Below are positions 1 to 6,639 of a DNA stretch of 22,277 nt, piece after piece (within the stretch, counting starts at the first letter, position 1; each line of letters opens with the position of its first letter). Both the position numbers and the translations under genes were made by a program. Source of the DNA: Fimenecus sp045594885 (GTDB lineage Bacteria; Bacillota; Clostridia; Oscillospirales; Acutalibacteraceae); contig JAZNZJ010000004.1 in assembly GCA_045594885.1 (NCBI GenBank), forward strand, positions 1-22,277. The letters are read 5' to 3'. Below the pieces are notes generated by a model that made no database searches, was not told where the DNA came from, and was given only the letters and a program-made list of their open reading frames with translations.

Positions 1-24
1 TTTTATGGGTTGTTTAAAAATCTG

Positions 25-156
25 AATTTATCGGGGTAAATACTATCTACAAGTAATGTCATTCTGAGGAACGCAGTGACGAAGAATCTCAACCAAACAG
101 AGATTCTTCGCGACCCTCAGAATGACACAAAGAAACCTACAACCCCCAATTTATCG
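25..156. repeat. Repeat A, copy 1: dispersed palindromic element
   Basis: A 69-bp imperfect palindrome (58-126) begins GTCATTCTGAGG and ends CCTCAGAATGAC, with an inner pair GAAGAATCTC / GAGATTCTTC around a short loop. It is nearly identical to 10103-10171. The palindrome sits inside a longer conserved unit bounded by a 9-bp direct repeat AATTTATCG at 25-33 and 148-156. There is no coding capacity, so this looks like a small non-autonomous (MITE/REP-like) element. It occupies most of the 303 bases before the first gene; otherwise that stretch holds only a weak candidate promoter. Confidence 0.85.
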
Positions 157-250
157 AACACAGCAAGTACACTGATTTACCTCAATTCTGCTTGTGAGGA
201 ACTCTTTCCAATGGAATAATTTGCGTTAATTGTTTTTATTATTGCATTTT

Positions 251-278
251 TTGGTTTAATATGGTAAAGTATTACTAT
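251..278 (+). promoter_or_regulatory. Weak candidate sigma-A promoter for the M28 peptidase gene
   Basis: TTGGTT (251-256), a 16-bp spacer and TACTAT (273-278) precede the ATG at 304. The Shine-Dalgarno AAAGGGG lies between. An overlapping alternative is TTGCAT (242-247) with TAAAGT (265-270). Neither is close to consensus, so the call is tentative. Confidence 0.3.
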
Positions 279-303
279 CAACACTTGGAAAAGGGGAATC
301 TTT

Positions 304-1518
304 ATGGATTTAAAGAAAATTATTGACAAAAAGAATGAAGCTGCCCAGTTTATGATTGACGAAATCACTCATATCTGTAACAAGTTTGAAAAAAGAGCAC
401 CGGGTACTTATGGTGAACAGCAGGCTTGTGAATATATGGCAGACCAGTTGAAAGATTTGGGTTGTGACACCGTTTACGTTGACGAATTCAAAGAAAATCC
501 TGACTCATTCTATGGTTGGATTTATTTCACAATCACTTGCTGCTTCTTAGCACTTGCATCTTATTTCTGTGCACCCGTGCTTTCAATTGTATTTATCGTA
601 GTTGGTCTTACTCTTTGCGTATTACAGTTTGGACTTTACAAGAAAACAGTTGATAAATGCTTCAAAGAATTAACAGGTCATAATGCAGCAGGTTTTAAAA
701 AGCCCACCGGCGAAGTAAAGCGTAGAATTATTTTTAACGGTCACCCTGATGCAACATGGGAATGGCCATTCAAATATAAATTTACATACCTTGGCTTTGA
801 TATTCATATGTGTCTTTGCATTGTTGGTGCAATTTATATGATTATTATTGCCGCAATAAAATTGAGTGGTGTTAATCCTGAACTTGCAACAAAACTTGGC
901 CTTATCGGTCTTGTGTTCACACCTTTCTGGTTTGGTCTTTACTTTATGTGGAATAAAAAGAGAGTTGTTGACGGTGCTAACGATAACCTTTCAGGTTGCT
1001 ATATTGGTATCGCAATTCTCAAGGCACTTAAAGAAGAGGGCATTGAGTTTGAGAACACAGAAATCGGTGTTGTTCTTACAGGTTCTGAAGAAGCGGGTCT
1101 TCGTGGTGCAAAAGCATGGTGTGAAGCACACGCACACGAATTCAATGATGTTCCCACATTCGTTTATTCTTACGATACAATTACTCAGCCCGAATATATG
1201 CAGGCTAACTACCGTGACCTTAACGCAACTGTTAAGGCTGATAAAGATGTTTCAGATTTATATGTTGAAGCTTGTGAAGAACTTGGTATTAAATGCGGTA
1301 GGGGTGTAGTTCCACCTCTCGGCGGTGCAACTGACTCAGCAGCTTTTGCTCAGGCAGGTATGCGTTCAACAGGTATCACCGCACTTAACCACGCACTTCC
1401 TGATTTCTATCATACAAGACTTGATACACCTGAAAAGCTTAACAAGGGTTGCCTTGCAGATTGCTTTGCAGCAAGTGTTAAAGTTCTTGAAATGTTTGAT
1501 AATGGTGCAAAACAGTAA
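304..1518 (+). CDS. Membrane-anchored M28-family zinc peptidase
   Basis: Predicted metallo-aminopeptidase of family M28 (404 aa). The expected two-zinc ligands and catalytic residues are visible in order: H147 in FNGHPDA, D227 in DGANDN, E262-E263 in GSEEAG, D291 in YSYDT and H370 in DFYHTRLDTPEKL. Unlike soluble M28 enzymes it carries about four hydrophobic segments, roughly residues 71-92, 93-111, 164-186 and 198-216. The second pair lies between the first two zinc ligands. The catalytic face is therefore probably held at the membrane. The start is supported by a strong AAAGGGG Shine-Dalgarno about 10 nt upstream. The gene ends in its own terminator, so it is probably monocistronic. The substrate is unknown; family membership is clear, cellular role is inference. 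Confidence 0.87.
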   Translation: MDLKKIIDKKNEAAQFMIDEITHICNKFEKRAPGTYGEQQACEYMADQLKDLGCDTVYVDEFKENPDSFYGWIYFTITCCFLALASYFCAPVLSIVFIVVGLTLCVLQFGLYKKTVDKCFKELTGHNAAGFKKPTGEVKRRIIFNGHPDATWEWPFKYKFTYLGFDIHMCLCIVGAIYMIIIAAIKLSGVNPELATKLGLIGLVFTPFWFGLYFMWNKKRVVDGANDNLSGCYIGIAILKALKEEGIEFENTEIGVVLTGSEEAGLRGAKAWCEAHAHEFNDVPTFVYSYDTITQPEYMQANYRDLNATVKADKDVSDLYVEACEELGIKCGRGVVPPLGGATDSAAFAQAGMRSTGITALNHALPDFYHTRLDTPEKLNKGCLADCFAASVKVLEMFDNGAKQ

Positions 1519-1530
1519 TTTATAGTTTTT

Positions 1531-1563
1531 TACTCCCTTGATTTTTCAGGGGAGTATTTTTTT
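1531..1563 (+). terminator. Intrinsic terminator after the M28 peptidase
   Basis: An 11-bp stem TACTCCCTTGA / TCAGGGGAGTA (one G-T pair) with a TTTT loop is followed immediately by a run of T, 13 nt after the stop codon. Confidence 0.9.
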
Positions 1564-1588
1564 GTGTTCATTTTTTGTTAAAATATGA

Positions 1589-1617
1589 TTGAAATCAACA
1601 AAGTGTTGTGCTATAAT
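1589..1617 (+). promoter_or_regulatory. Sigma-A promoter for the GPH symporter
   Basis: TTGAAA (1589-1594), a 17-bp spacer and a perfect TATAAT (1612-1617). The predicted transcript starts near 1624, giving a leader of about 24 nt that includes the Shine-Dalgarno AGAGGG. Confidence 0.85.
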
Positions 1618-1647
1618 TGTAATATTAAATTATGAAAGAGGGATTTT

Positions 1648-3237
1648 ATGAAAATCAATGACCTTTTGCATAAGGTTTATGGCACAAATCCTAATGACCC
1701 TTCAAGTCTTCAGCCTAAAGAAGCACTTGCTTATGGTGTTGCTGGTTTTGGTCAGAACTTTGTTTGCACAATTATCGGTTCATACCTTACAATCTTCTTG
1801 ACTGACGCACTTCTTTTTGGTGCTGAGGGCGTTACAATCGGTACTCTTACAGGTTCAATGGCAGTTGCTTATTTGATGCTTGGTACTCGTATTTTTGATG
1901 CTTTCAATGACCCGATTATGGGTTCAATTGTTGACAAGACAAGAACAAAGTGGGGTAAATGTCGTCCTTACCTTAAATGGATGGCAATTCCAATTGCAAT
2001 TATGACAATTGCTTGTTTCTTACCTGTATTCCAGGCAAAAGCAACATCAACATTTATCATTATCGCAATTATCTATGTTATCTGGTCCGTTGTTTACACA
2101 GTTGCTGACGTTCCTTATTGGGGCCTTTCAACTTGTATGACCAATGACACGGTTGTTCGTGGCAATCTTCTTACAATTACTCGTCTTCTTTGCACATTGG
2201 GTGCAGGTATCGTTACTGTTTTCATTCCGATTATCACAAACGGAATCACAGCAAAATACAAATACACAGCAGAAATGCTTGACCAAATCAAGGTTGATAA
2301 AGCTTCAGAAATTGCAAATCTTGTTGAAAATCAAGGTCTTACTGTTGAAGAAGCAGCAAACACATTTATCAATACAGTTATTAAGGGTCAGGAAATTGCT
2401 AATGCCGACACTCTTAAATGGACATACTTTATCGCAGCAGCAGTTCTTGTTATTGCAGCAGTTCCAATGTTCTTCTATGGCTTTAAGAACACAAAAGAAC
2501 GCTTTACAGCAGATGACAACCCACCAAGCTTTGGCCATAATATGAAGCTCCTTTTTAAGAATAAAGAACTTCTTCTTATTGTGCTTTCGGGTATTCTTGG
2601 TGGTGCAAGAATGGTTTATACATACACAGGCGGTCTTTACTTTGCAAAGTATGTTCTTCAAAACGAAGGTATGTACAGTTTGATTACTCTTCTTGTTGTT
2701 CCAGGAGGTCTTGTAGCATCACTTCTTGTTCCGTGGATGTCAAAGAAATTTACAAAGAAATGGGCATATATATTTGTGCATCTCTTTGGCGGTGTAGTAA
2801 TGGCTATTATGTATTTCGTTGGCTATGACGCAACATGGAAACTTGTTATTGCGGCTATTGCGCTCGTTCTTCTTGGCATTCCTCAGGGTGTTAACAACAT
2901 CATCACTTATGCTATGATTGGTGATACTGTTGACTATCTTGAATGGAAAACAGGCGAACGTGGTGAAGGTATCTGTTTCGCAATGCAGACTCTTATCAAT
3001 AAAATTGGTATGGCTGTTGGTGCTTTCATCGGTGTTATTTCTTTCGCAGCAGCAGGCATTAATGCTGAAACAGGTTACATTTCTGCAGAAGGTGCACAGA
3101 CACTTTGGAATATGCTTGTTCTTTCAGGTGTTATCAGTATGTTTGCTTGTGCAGTTCCAATGTTCTTCTATACAATCACAGAAAAACGTCAGGCTGAAAT
3201 GGTTGCAGAAATCGAAGCAAGAAAAGCAACAAAATAA
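1648..3237 (+). CDS. GPH-family (MelB/XylP-like) sugar:cation symporter
   Basis: A 529-aa polytopic transporter of the glycoside-pentoside-hexuronide:cation symporter branch of the MFS. The N-terminal YGVAGFGQN, the segment RIFDAFNDPIMGSIVDKTRTKWGKCRPY (quoted here by its two halves RIFDAFNDPIMG and DKTRTKWGKCRPY) and a later GDTVDYLEWKTGERGEG are family hallmarks. About twelve hydrophobic segments can be counted. The central loop, about residues 205-255, is long and charged, ahead of the second six-helix half. It imports a sugar or glycoside with Na+ or H+; the sugar cannot be deduced. The start has AGAGGG upstream and its own promoter. It is flanked by terminators on both sides, so it is a single-gene unit. 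No catabolic glycosidase is adjacent on this strand. Confidence 0.9.
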   Translation: MKINDLLHKVYGTNPNDPSSLQPKEALAYGVAGFGQNFVCTIIGSYLTIFLTDALLFGAEGVTIGTLTGSMAVAYLMLGTRIFDAFNDPIMGSIVDKTRTKWGKCRPYLKWMAIPIAIMTIACFLPVFQAKATSTFIIIAIIYVIWSVVYTVADVPYWGLSTCMTNDTVVRGNLLTITRLLCTLGAGIVTVFIPIITNGITAKYKYTAEMLDQIKVDKASEIANLVENQGLTVEEAANTFINTVIKGQEIANADTLKWTYFIAAAVLVIAAVPMFFYGFKNTKERFTADDNPPSFGHNMKLLFKNKELLLIVLSGILGGARMVYTYTGGLYFAKYVLQNEGMYSLITLLVVPGGLVASLLVPWMSKKFTKKWAYIFVHLFGGVVMAIMYFVGYDATWKLVIAAIALVLLGIPQGVNNIITYAMIGDTVDYLEWKTGERGEGICFAMQTLINKIGMAVGAFIGVISFAAAGINAETGYISAEGAQTLWNMLVLSGVISMFACAVPMFFYTITEKRQAEMVAEIEARKATK

Positions 3238-3255
3238 TTATTCAAGTAAATATTG

Positions 3256-3287
3256 GACGGTGGTAGCAACCTATCACCGTCTTTTTT
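3256..3287 (+). terminator. Intrinsic terminator after the GPH symporter
   Basis: An 11-bp stem GACGGTGGTAG / CTATCACCGTC with a CAAC loop is followed by six T. Its T-run ends only 10 nt before the sfsA start codon. Confidence 0.9.
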
Positions 3288-3297
3288 ATGGTGTATT

Positions 3298-3974
3298 ATG
3301 ATATATAATAATATTATAAAAGGGGAGTTCATTGACCGTCCCAATCGTTTTATTGCAAACGTAATAATAGATGGCAAAATTGAGGTATGTCACGTTAAGA
3401 ATACGGGCAGGTGCAAAGAATTACTCGTTAAAGGCTCAACAGTATATCTTCAAAAAGCGCACAATCCCAATCGTAAAACACAATATGATTTGATAGCCGT
3501 GCAAAAGGGTGACAGACTCATAAATATGGATAGTCAGGTGGTAAATTCTGTTGCACTTGAATATATTCCAAATATGTTTGAAAATATAAAATTTATTAAG
3601 CCCGAATATAAATACGGTAATTCACGTTTCGATATTTATGTAGAAACCCCAAATGATAAAATCTTTGTAGAGGTAAAGGGTGTAACCCTTGAGAATGACG
3701 GTGTAGTGCGTTTTCCGGATGCTCCCACAGAGAACGTGGTGTAAAACATCTCAAAGAGCTACAGAAAGCCGTTTTGAACGGATTTAAAGCATATGTACTG
3801 TTCGTAGTTCAAATGGATAATGTAAAATGGTTTGAACCCAATATAACCACACACCCAGAGTTTGCTCAAGCATTGAAAGATGCGAACAAAAACGGTGTGC
3901 AAATATTGGCATATCAATGTAATGTCGCTCCCGAAAGCATTACAATCAAAAATCAAATTCCCGTGAAGATATAA
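3298..3974 (+). pseudogene. sfsA: sfsA, frameshifted (sugar fermentation stimulation protein A)
   Basis: SfsA is a conserved protein with nuclease-like residues whose exact role is unsettled. The first frame, starting MIYNNIIKGEF at 3298, reads through CHVKNTGRCKELL and VEVKGVTLENDG to RFPDAPTE, then stops at 3744 after an aberrant NVV. The expected continuation RGVKHLKELQKAV, then FKAYVLFVVQM, HPEFAQALKDA and ILAYQCNV, is intact in another frame from 3735 to the stop at 3974. Five bases (GAGAA, 3730-3734) stand where GAA is expected, consistent with a GA dinucleotide duplication. Removing two bases would restore a protein of about 224 aa, normal for the family. No good Shine-Dalgarno precedes 3298 and the upstream terminator is almost abutting, so expression may be weak. 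A sequencing or assembly error is the main alternative. Confidence 0.88.
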
Positions 3975-3975
3975 A

Positions 3976-4002
3976 AAATCCCACTGAATATCAGTGGGAT
4001 TT
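3976..4002 (-). terminator. Terminator of the decarboxylase operon (convergent with sfsA)
   Basis: A perfect 12-bp stem AAATCCCACTGA / TCAGTGGGATTT with a 3-nt loop. On the minus strand it is followed by a run of T, so it terminates the minus-strand operon best. The same hairpin may also stop sfsA transcripts. Confidence 0.85.
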
Positions 4003-4022
4003 GCTTATGTTTATGTGTTTTA

Positions 4023-4433
4023 TTAGCCGATAACTGCAAGAACCTCGTCAGTAGCAACTGATGAGCCCTTTGTTGCAATAACCTGTTTGATTGTACCAGA
4101 GCAAGGAGCAACAATTTCGTTTTCCATCTTCATTGCTTCAAGAATGAATAGAACATCACCTTCATTTATTGCTTGACCAACTGCTGCATTAACTGAAAGA
4201 ACTGTACCCGGCATTGGAGCAGTAACTTTTGTGCCGTCGCCAACTGCTACGGGTGCTGGTGCTGCTGCAGGGGCAGGAGCAGCTTCAGTTGTTGGTGCTG
4301 CTGCGGGTGCTGCTACAGGTGCTGAAACTACAACGGGTGCTGCTGATGGAACAACCGCAGTAACAACTGCTTCGTTAAGCTCGTTTACTTCAACTTCATA
4401 ATCATTGCCATTTAATGTAACTACATATTTCAT
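4023..4433 (-). CDS. Biotin carboxyl carrier protein of a decarboxylase/carboxylase
   Basis: A 136-aa biotinyl carrier. The N-terminal 25 or so residues (MKYVVTLNGNDYEVEV) resemble the start of carrier subunits of sodium-pumping decarboxylases. An Ala/Pro/Val-rich flexible linker (about 28-64) leads to a biotinyl domain with APMPGTV and the biotinylation motif EAMKMENE, with K102 as the modified lysine. It carries CO2 from the carboxyltransferase to a downstream partner. It is the last gene of the minus-strand operon, 14 nt after the OadG-like gene, and is followed by a strong terminator. In related organisms it may be called the gamma subunit of glutaconyl-CoA or methylmalonyl-CoA decarboxylase; the carboxyltransferase next door favours an oxaloacetate/pyruvate type. 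Confidence 0.92.
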   Translation of the reverse strand: MKYVVTLNGNDYEVEVNELNEAVVTAVVPSAAPVVVSAPVAAPAAAPTTEAAPAPAAAPAPVAVGDGTKVTAPMPGTVLSVNAAVGQAINEGDVLFILEAMKMENEIVAPCSGTIKQVIATKGSSVATDEVLAVIG

Positions 4434-4447
4434 TTTTAAAATCTCCT

Positions 4448-5041
4448 TTATTTCTCAATAAGTTTAATTGATTTAAATACAAGTCTGTCAAGTGGAATTC
4501 CGGACTCTTTACTTGTGATAGCCATAACTTTTGCCGCTGTTTCTTCATCAGTTTTGTAAAGTTCAGGTGTATCACAAAGCTTGATTGACTTGAAATTAAG
4601 TCTTTCGAGCGGAATGCCTGTCTGGTGGCTGATAATTGCCATAATTGATGCGGCCGATTTATAGTCAGTCTTATAAAGTTCAAGAGAATCATCAAGTCTG
4701 ATTGAATTGAACTGAAGTCTATTGAGAGGAATACCTGTCTGGTGACTTACAATTGCCATAATTGTTGCGGCACTCTGCTCATCAACCTTGTAAAGCTCAA
4801 CACCGTGACCATAAATAACAGGTGCGGGTGAAGATTCAGCTACTACTGGAGCAGGTGGCTTTTTAGCAGTACCTCTTTTAATTTCAGGTGCTATTTCTGC
4901 AACAACCTCTTCAAAGGTTTCACTGTGTTCATCAACAGAGTGTGAAAGGTTTGAAAGCTTTGCAATTATCACTAAAAACAAAACGAGAAATACGGCATAA
5001 ATCACGCATTCGATTGGTGAAAGATTAAGAGCTTCTAACAT
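4448..5041 (-). CDS. OadG-like membrane protein with triplicated C-terminal domain
   Basis: A 197-aa protein with one N-terminal membrane helix (about 10-28), a charged/Pro-rich linker (about 35-76), then three tandem 39-residue units starting at E82, E121 and E160. Each unit follows ELYKxDxxxAAxIMAI then GIPLxRLxFxSIxL. The pattern of an acidic start, an Ala-rich helix and a closing hydrophobic-SI-basic strand recalls the C-terminal region of OadG, the small subunit that ties the carboxyltransferase to the membrane part of sodium-pumping decarboxylases. Ordinary OadG has a single such region, so the triplication is odd. Position supports the assignment: 13 nt after the carboxyltransferase gene and 14 nt before the biotin carrier. 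The OadG relationship is inferred from organisation and pattern, not from strong sequence identity. Confidence 0.7.
   Translation of the reverse strand: MLEALNLSPIECVIYAVFLVLFLVIIAKLSNLSHSVDEHSETFEEVVAEIAPEIKRGTAKKPPAPVVAESSPAPVIYGHGVELYKVDEQSAATIMAIVSHQTGIPLNRLQFNSIRLDDSLELYKTDYKSAASIMAIISHQTGIPLERLNFKSIKLCDTPELYKTDEETAAKVMAITSKESGIPLDRLVFKSIKLIEK
4451..4798 (-). repeat. Three tandem 117-bp coding repeats
   Basis: The 39-residue period of the OadG-like protein is mirrored in DNA as three diverged 117-bp units. Recurrent strings on the plus strand include TTGTAAAG/TTATAAAG next to TTCA, and CTGTCTGGTG in two of the units. Units 1 and 2 are closer to each other than to unit 3. Confidence 0.8.
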
Positions 5042-5054
5042 ATTCGGTCACTCC

Positions 5055-6437
5055 TTAATCAATCTTTTTAATTGAAAACTTATATGTGTTCTTTTCTTTT
5101 TCTGCACGGTCAGTAAGGAATTTTTCAGCCTGTGCAGGGAAGGCGATGTAAGAAAGTACATCTTCATCAGATTTAGCAAGGTCACCAAGCTCTGCCTTTG
5201 TCTTTTCAAACATTGGTTCAAGAGTATCAGCGAAACGGCAGGTGATTGGTTCTTCATCACCAAGAACTTTTTTCTGAAGGTCAGCATCAATAGGGCCGGG
5301 CGCTTTACCATATTCACCCTTGATATAAGCCTTGATTTCCTTTGAAATATTCTTATATCTTTCGCCGACAAGTACATTTGTAACAGCTTGATTACCAACC
5401 ATCTGGCTAAGAGGAGTAACAAGTGGGGGATAACCCATATCTTTACGAACCTGAGGAATTTCTAAAAGAGCTTCTTCCATTCTGTCAAGGGCATTCATAT
5501 CCTCAAGGTTTGCCATCATGTTTGAAAGCATTCCACCGGGAACTTTATAGGTCAATGCGTCAGTATCAGTTACAAGTGCCTTTGGTTTTAAAAGTCCTGA
5601 TGAAAGATATTCATCACGAAGTGGTTTGAAATGGTCGTTAACTGCTTTTAATGTATCTCTGTTAAGACCTGTTTCGTAGCCAAGTTCTGTGAGAGCATCA
5701 TATATTGTTTCTGTTGCAGGCTGTGAAGTACCACCTGAGAAACAAGATGTTGCTGTGTCAATTATGTCGCAACCTGCCTCAACGGCTTTAAGGATTGTCA
5801 TATATGCCATACCTGTTGTTGAGTGAGTGTGAAGAATAACGGGCATTTCGGGCATTGCGTCCTTAATTGCACCAACAAGGTCCTTTGCTTCAACGGGCGT
5901 CATAACACCTGCCATATCCTTAATGCAGATTGTAGAGCAACCCATTTCTTTCATTTCTTTACAAAGAGCCACATAGTTTTTAAGTGTATGAACAGGGCTT
6001 GTTGTATAAGAAATAGCACCTGATGCAATCGCACCGTTTTTAATTGTTTCATCAACTGCTACCTGAATGTTGCGTACATCGTTAAGAGCATCGAATATTC
6101 TGATAACATCAATACCGTTTTCAATACTCTTTTTAACGAACATTCTAACAACGTCGTCAGGGTAGTGCTTATAGCCTAAAAGATTCTGACCACGAAGAAG
6201 CATTTGAAGCTTGGTGTCAGGGCACTTTTCGTTGATACGGCGAAGTCTTTCCCATGGGTCTTCGTTAAGATAACGAAGGCAAGAGTCAAAAGTTGCACCG
6301 CCCCAGCATTCAAGAGAATAATAACCCGCACTATTGAGCTTTTCAAGAACTGGTTCTAAATCAGAGAATGGCATTCTTGTAGCAATAAGTGACTGGTTGG
6401 CATCTCTCAATACGGTTTCTGTAAACTGTACTTTCAT
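5055..6437 (-). CDS. oadA: Oxaloacetate decarboxylase alpha-type carboxyltransferase (pyruvate carboxylase subunit B-like)
   Basis: A 460-aa carboxyltransferase that moves carboxyl groups between oxaloacetate/pyruvate and biotin. Family features are LRDANQSLIATRM with metal ligand D12, LECWGGATFD (42-51), MLLRGQN (79-85), the carboxyl-lysine region CIKDMAG with K173, and metal ligands H203 and H205 in HTHSTTGM. The C-terminal conserved domain is present (QMVGNQAVTNVL, GEYGKAPGPID). There is no fused biotin domain; the carrier is encoded two genes downstream. The start at 6437 is chosen over upstream codons because GGAGG lies just ahead and MKVQFTETVLRDA is the usual N-terminus. It heads an operon with a near-consensus promoter. 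Whether it works in a sodium-pumping decarboxylase or a soluble reaction cannot be decided here, as no beta subunit is in the window. Confidence 0.93.
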   Translation of the reverse strand: MKVQFTETVLRDANQSLIATRMPFSDLEPVLEKLNSAGYYSLECWGGATFDSCLRYLNEDPWERLRRINEKCPDTKLQMLLRGQNLLGYKHYPDDVVRMFVKKSIENGIDVIRIFDALNDVRNIQVAVDETIKNGAIASGAISYTTSPVHTLKNYVALCKEMKEMGCSTICIKDMAGVMTPVEAKDLVGAIKDAMPEMPVILHTHSTTGMAYMTILKAVEAGCDIIDTATSCFSGGTSQPATETIYDALTELGYETGLNRDTLKAVNDHFKPLRDEYLSSGLLKPKALVTDTDALTYKVPGGMLSNMMANLEDMNALDRMEEALLEIPQVRKDMGYPPLVTPLSQMVGNQAVTNVLVGERYKNISKEIKAYIKGEYGKAPGPIDADLQKKVLGDEEPITCRFADTLEPMFEKTKAELGDLAKSDEDVLSYIAFPAQAEKFLTDRAEKEKNTYKFSIKKID

Positions 6438-6509
6438 TGTTTTAGCCTCCAAAACACATTTTAAATTATAAATAAATAACAAATTTACCCATTGTAAATT
6501 ATTGTTTTA

Positions 6510-6538
6510 ATTATACCTTATAAAATTAGTATTATCAA
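6510..6538 (-). promoter_or_regulatory. Sigma-A promoter of the decarboxylase operon
   Basis: Read on the minus strand: TTGATA (6538-6533), a 17-bp spacer and TATAAT (6515-6510). It lies 72 nt upstream of the oadA-type start. Confidence 0.85.
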
Positions 6539-6577
6539 TAGTAAATAAAATAATAAATAAAAATTTGGCGGAATAAC

Positions 6578-6600
6578 AAAAAAAGATGCTGAAAAGCATC
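6578..6600 (-). terminator. Intrinsic terminator of the large glycoside hydrolase gene
   Basis: GATGCT / AGCATC stem with a 4-nt loop, extended by A-T pairs, and a 7-T run on the minus strand (A-run 6578-6584 on plus). It lies 39 nt beyond the stop codon at 6640. Confidence 0.88.
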
Positions 6601-6639
6601 TCTTTTTGTTGATAAATTGTCATTAATTTACAATTGTTT

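Noticed and set aside
58..126. Palindrome considered as an intrinsic terminator or CRISPR repeat
   Set aside because: There is no T-run, no array of regular spacers, and a near-identical copy lies 10 kb away with conserved flanks, so a dispersed element is more likely.
866..1309. 147-aa plus-strand frame within the M28 gene
   Set aside because: It is an out-of-frame shadow; the peptidase frame carries all active-site motifs.
2305..2661. 118-aa minus-strand open frame inside the GPH symporter gene
   Set aside because: It is antisense to a well-supported transporter, is Cys/Lys-rich low-complexity in composition, and has no family resemblance.
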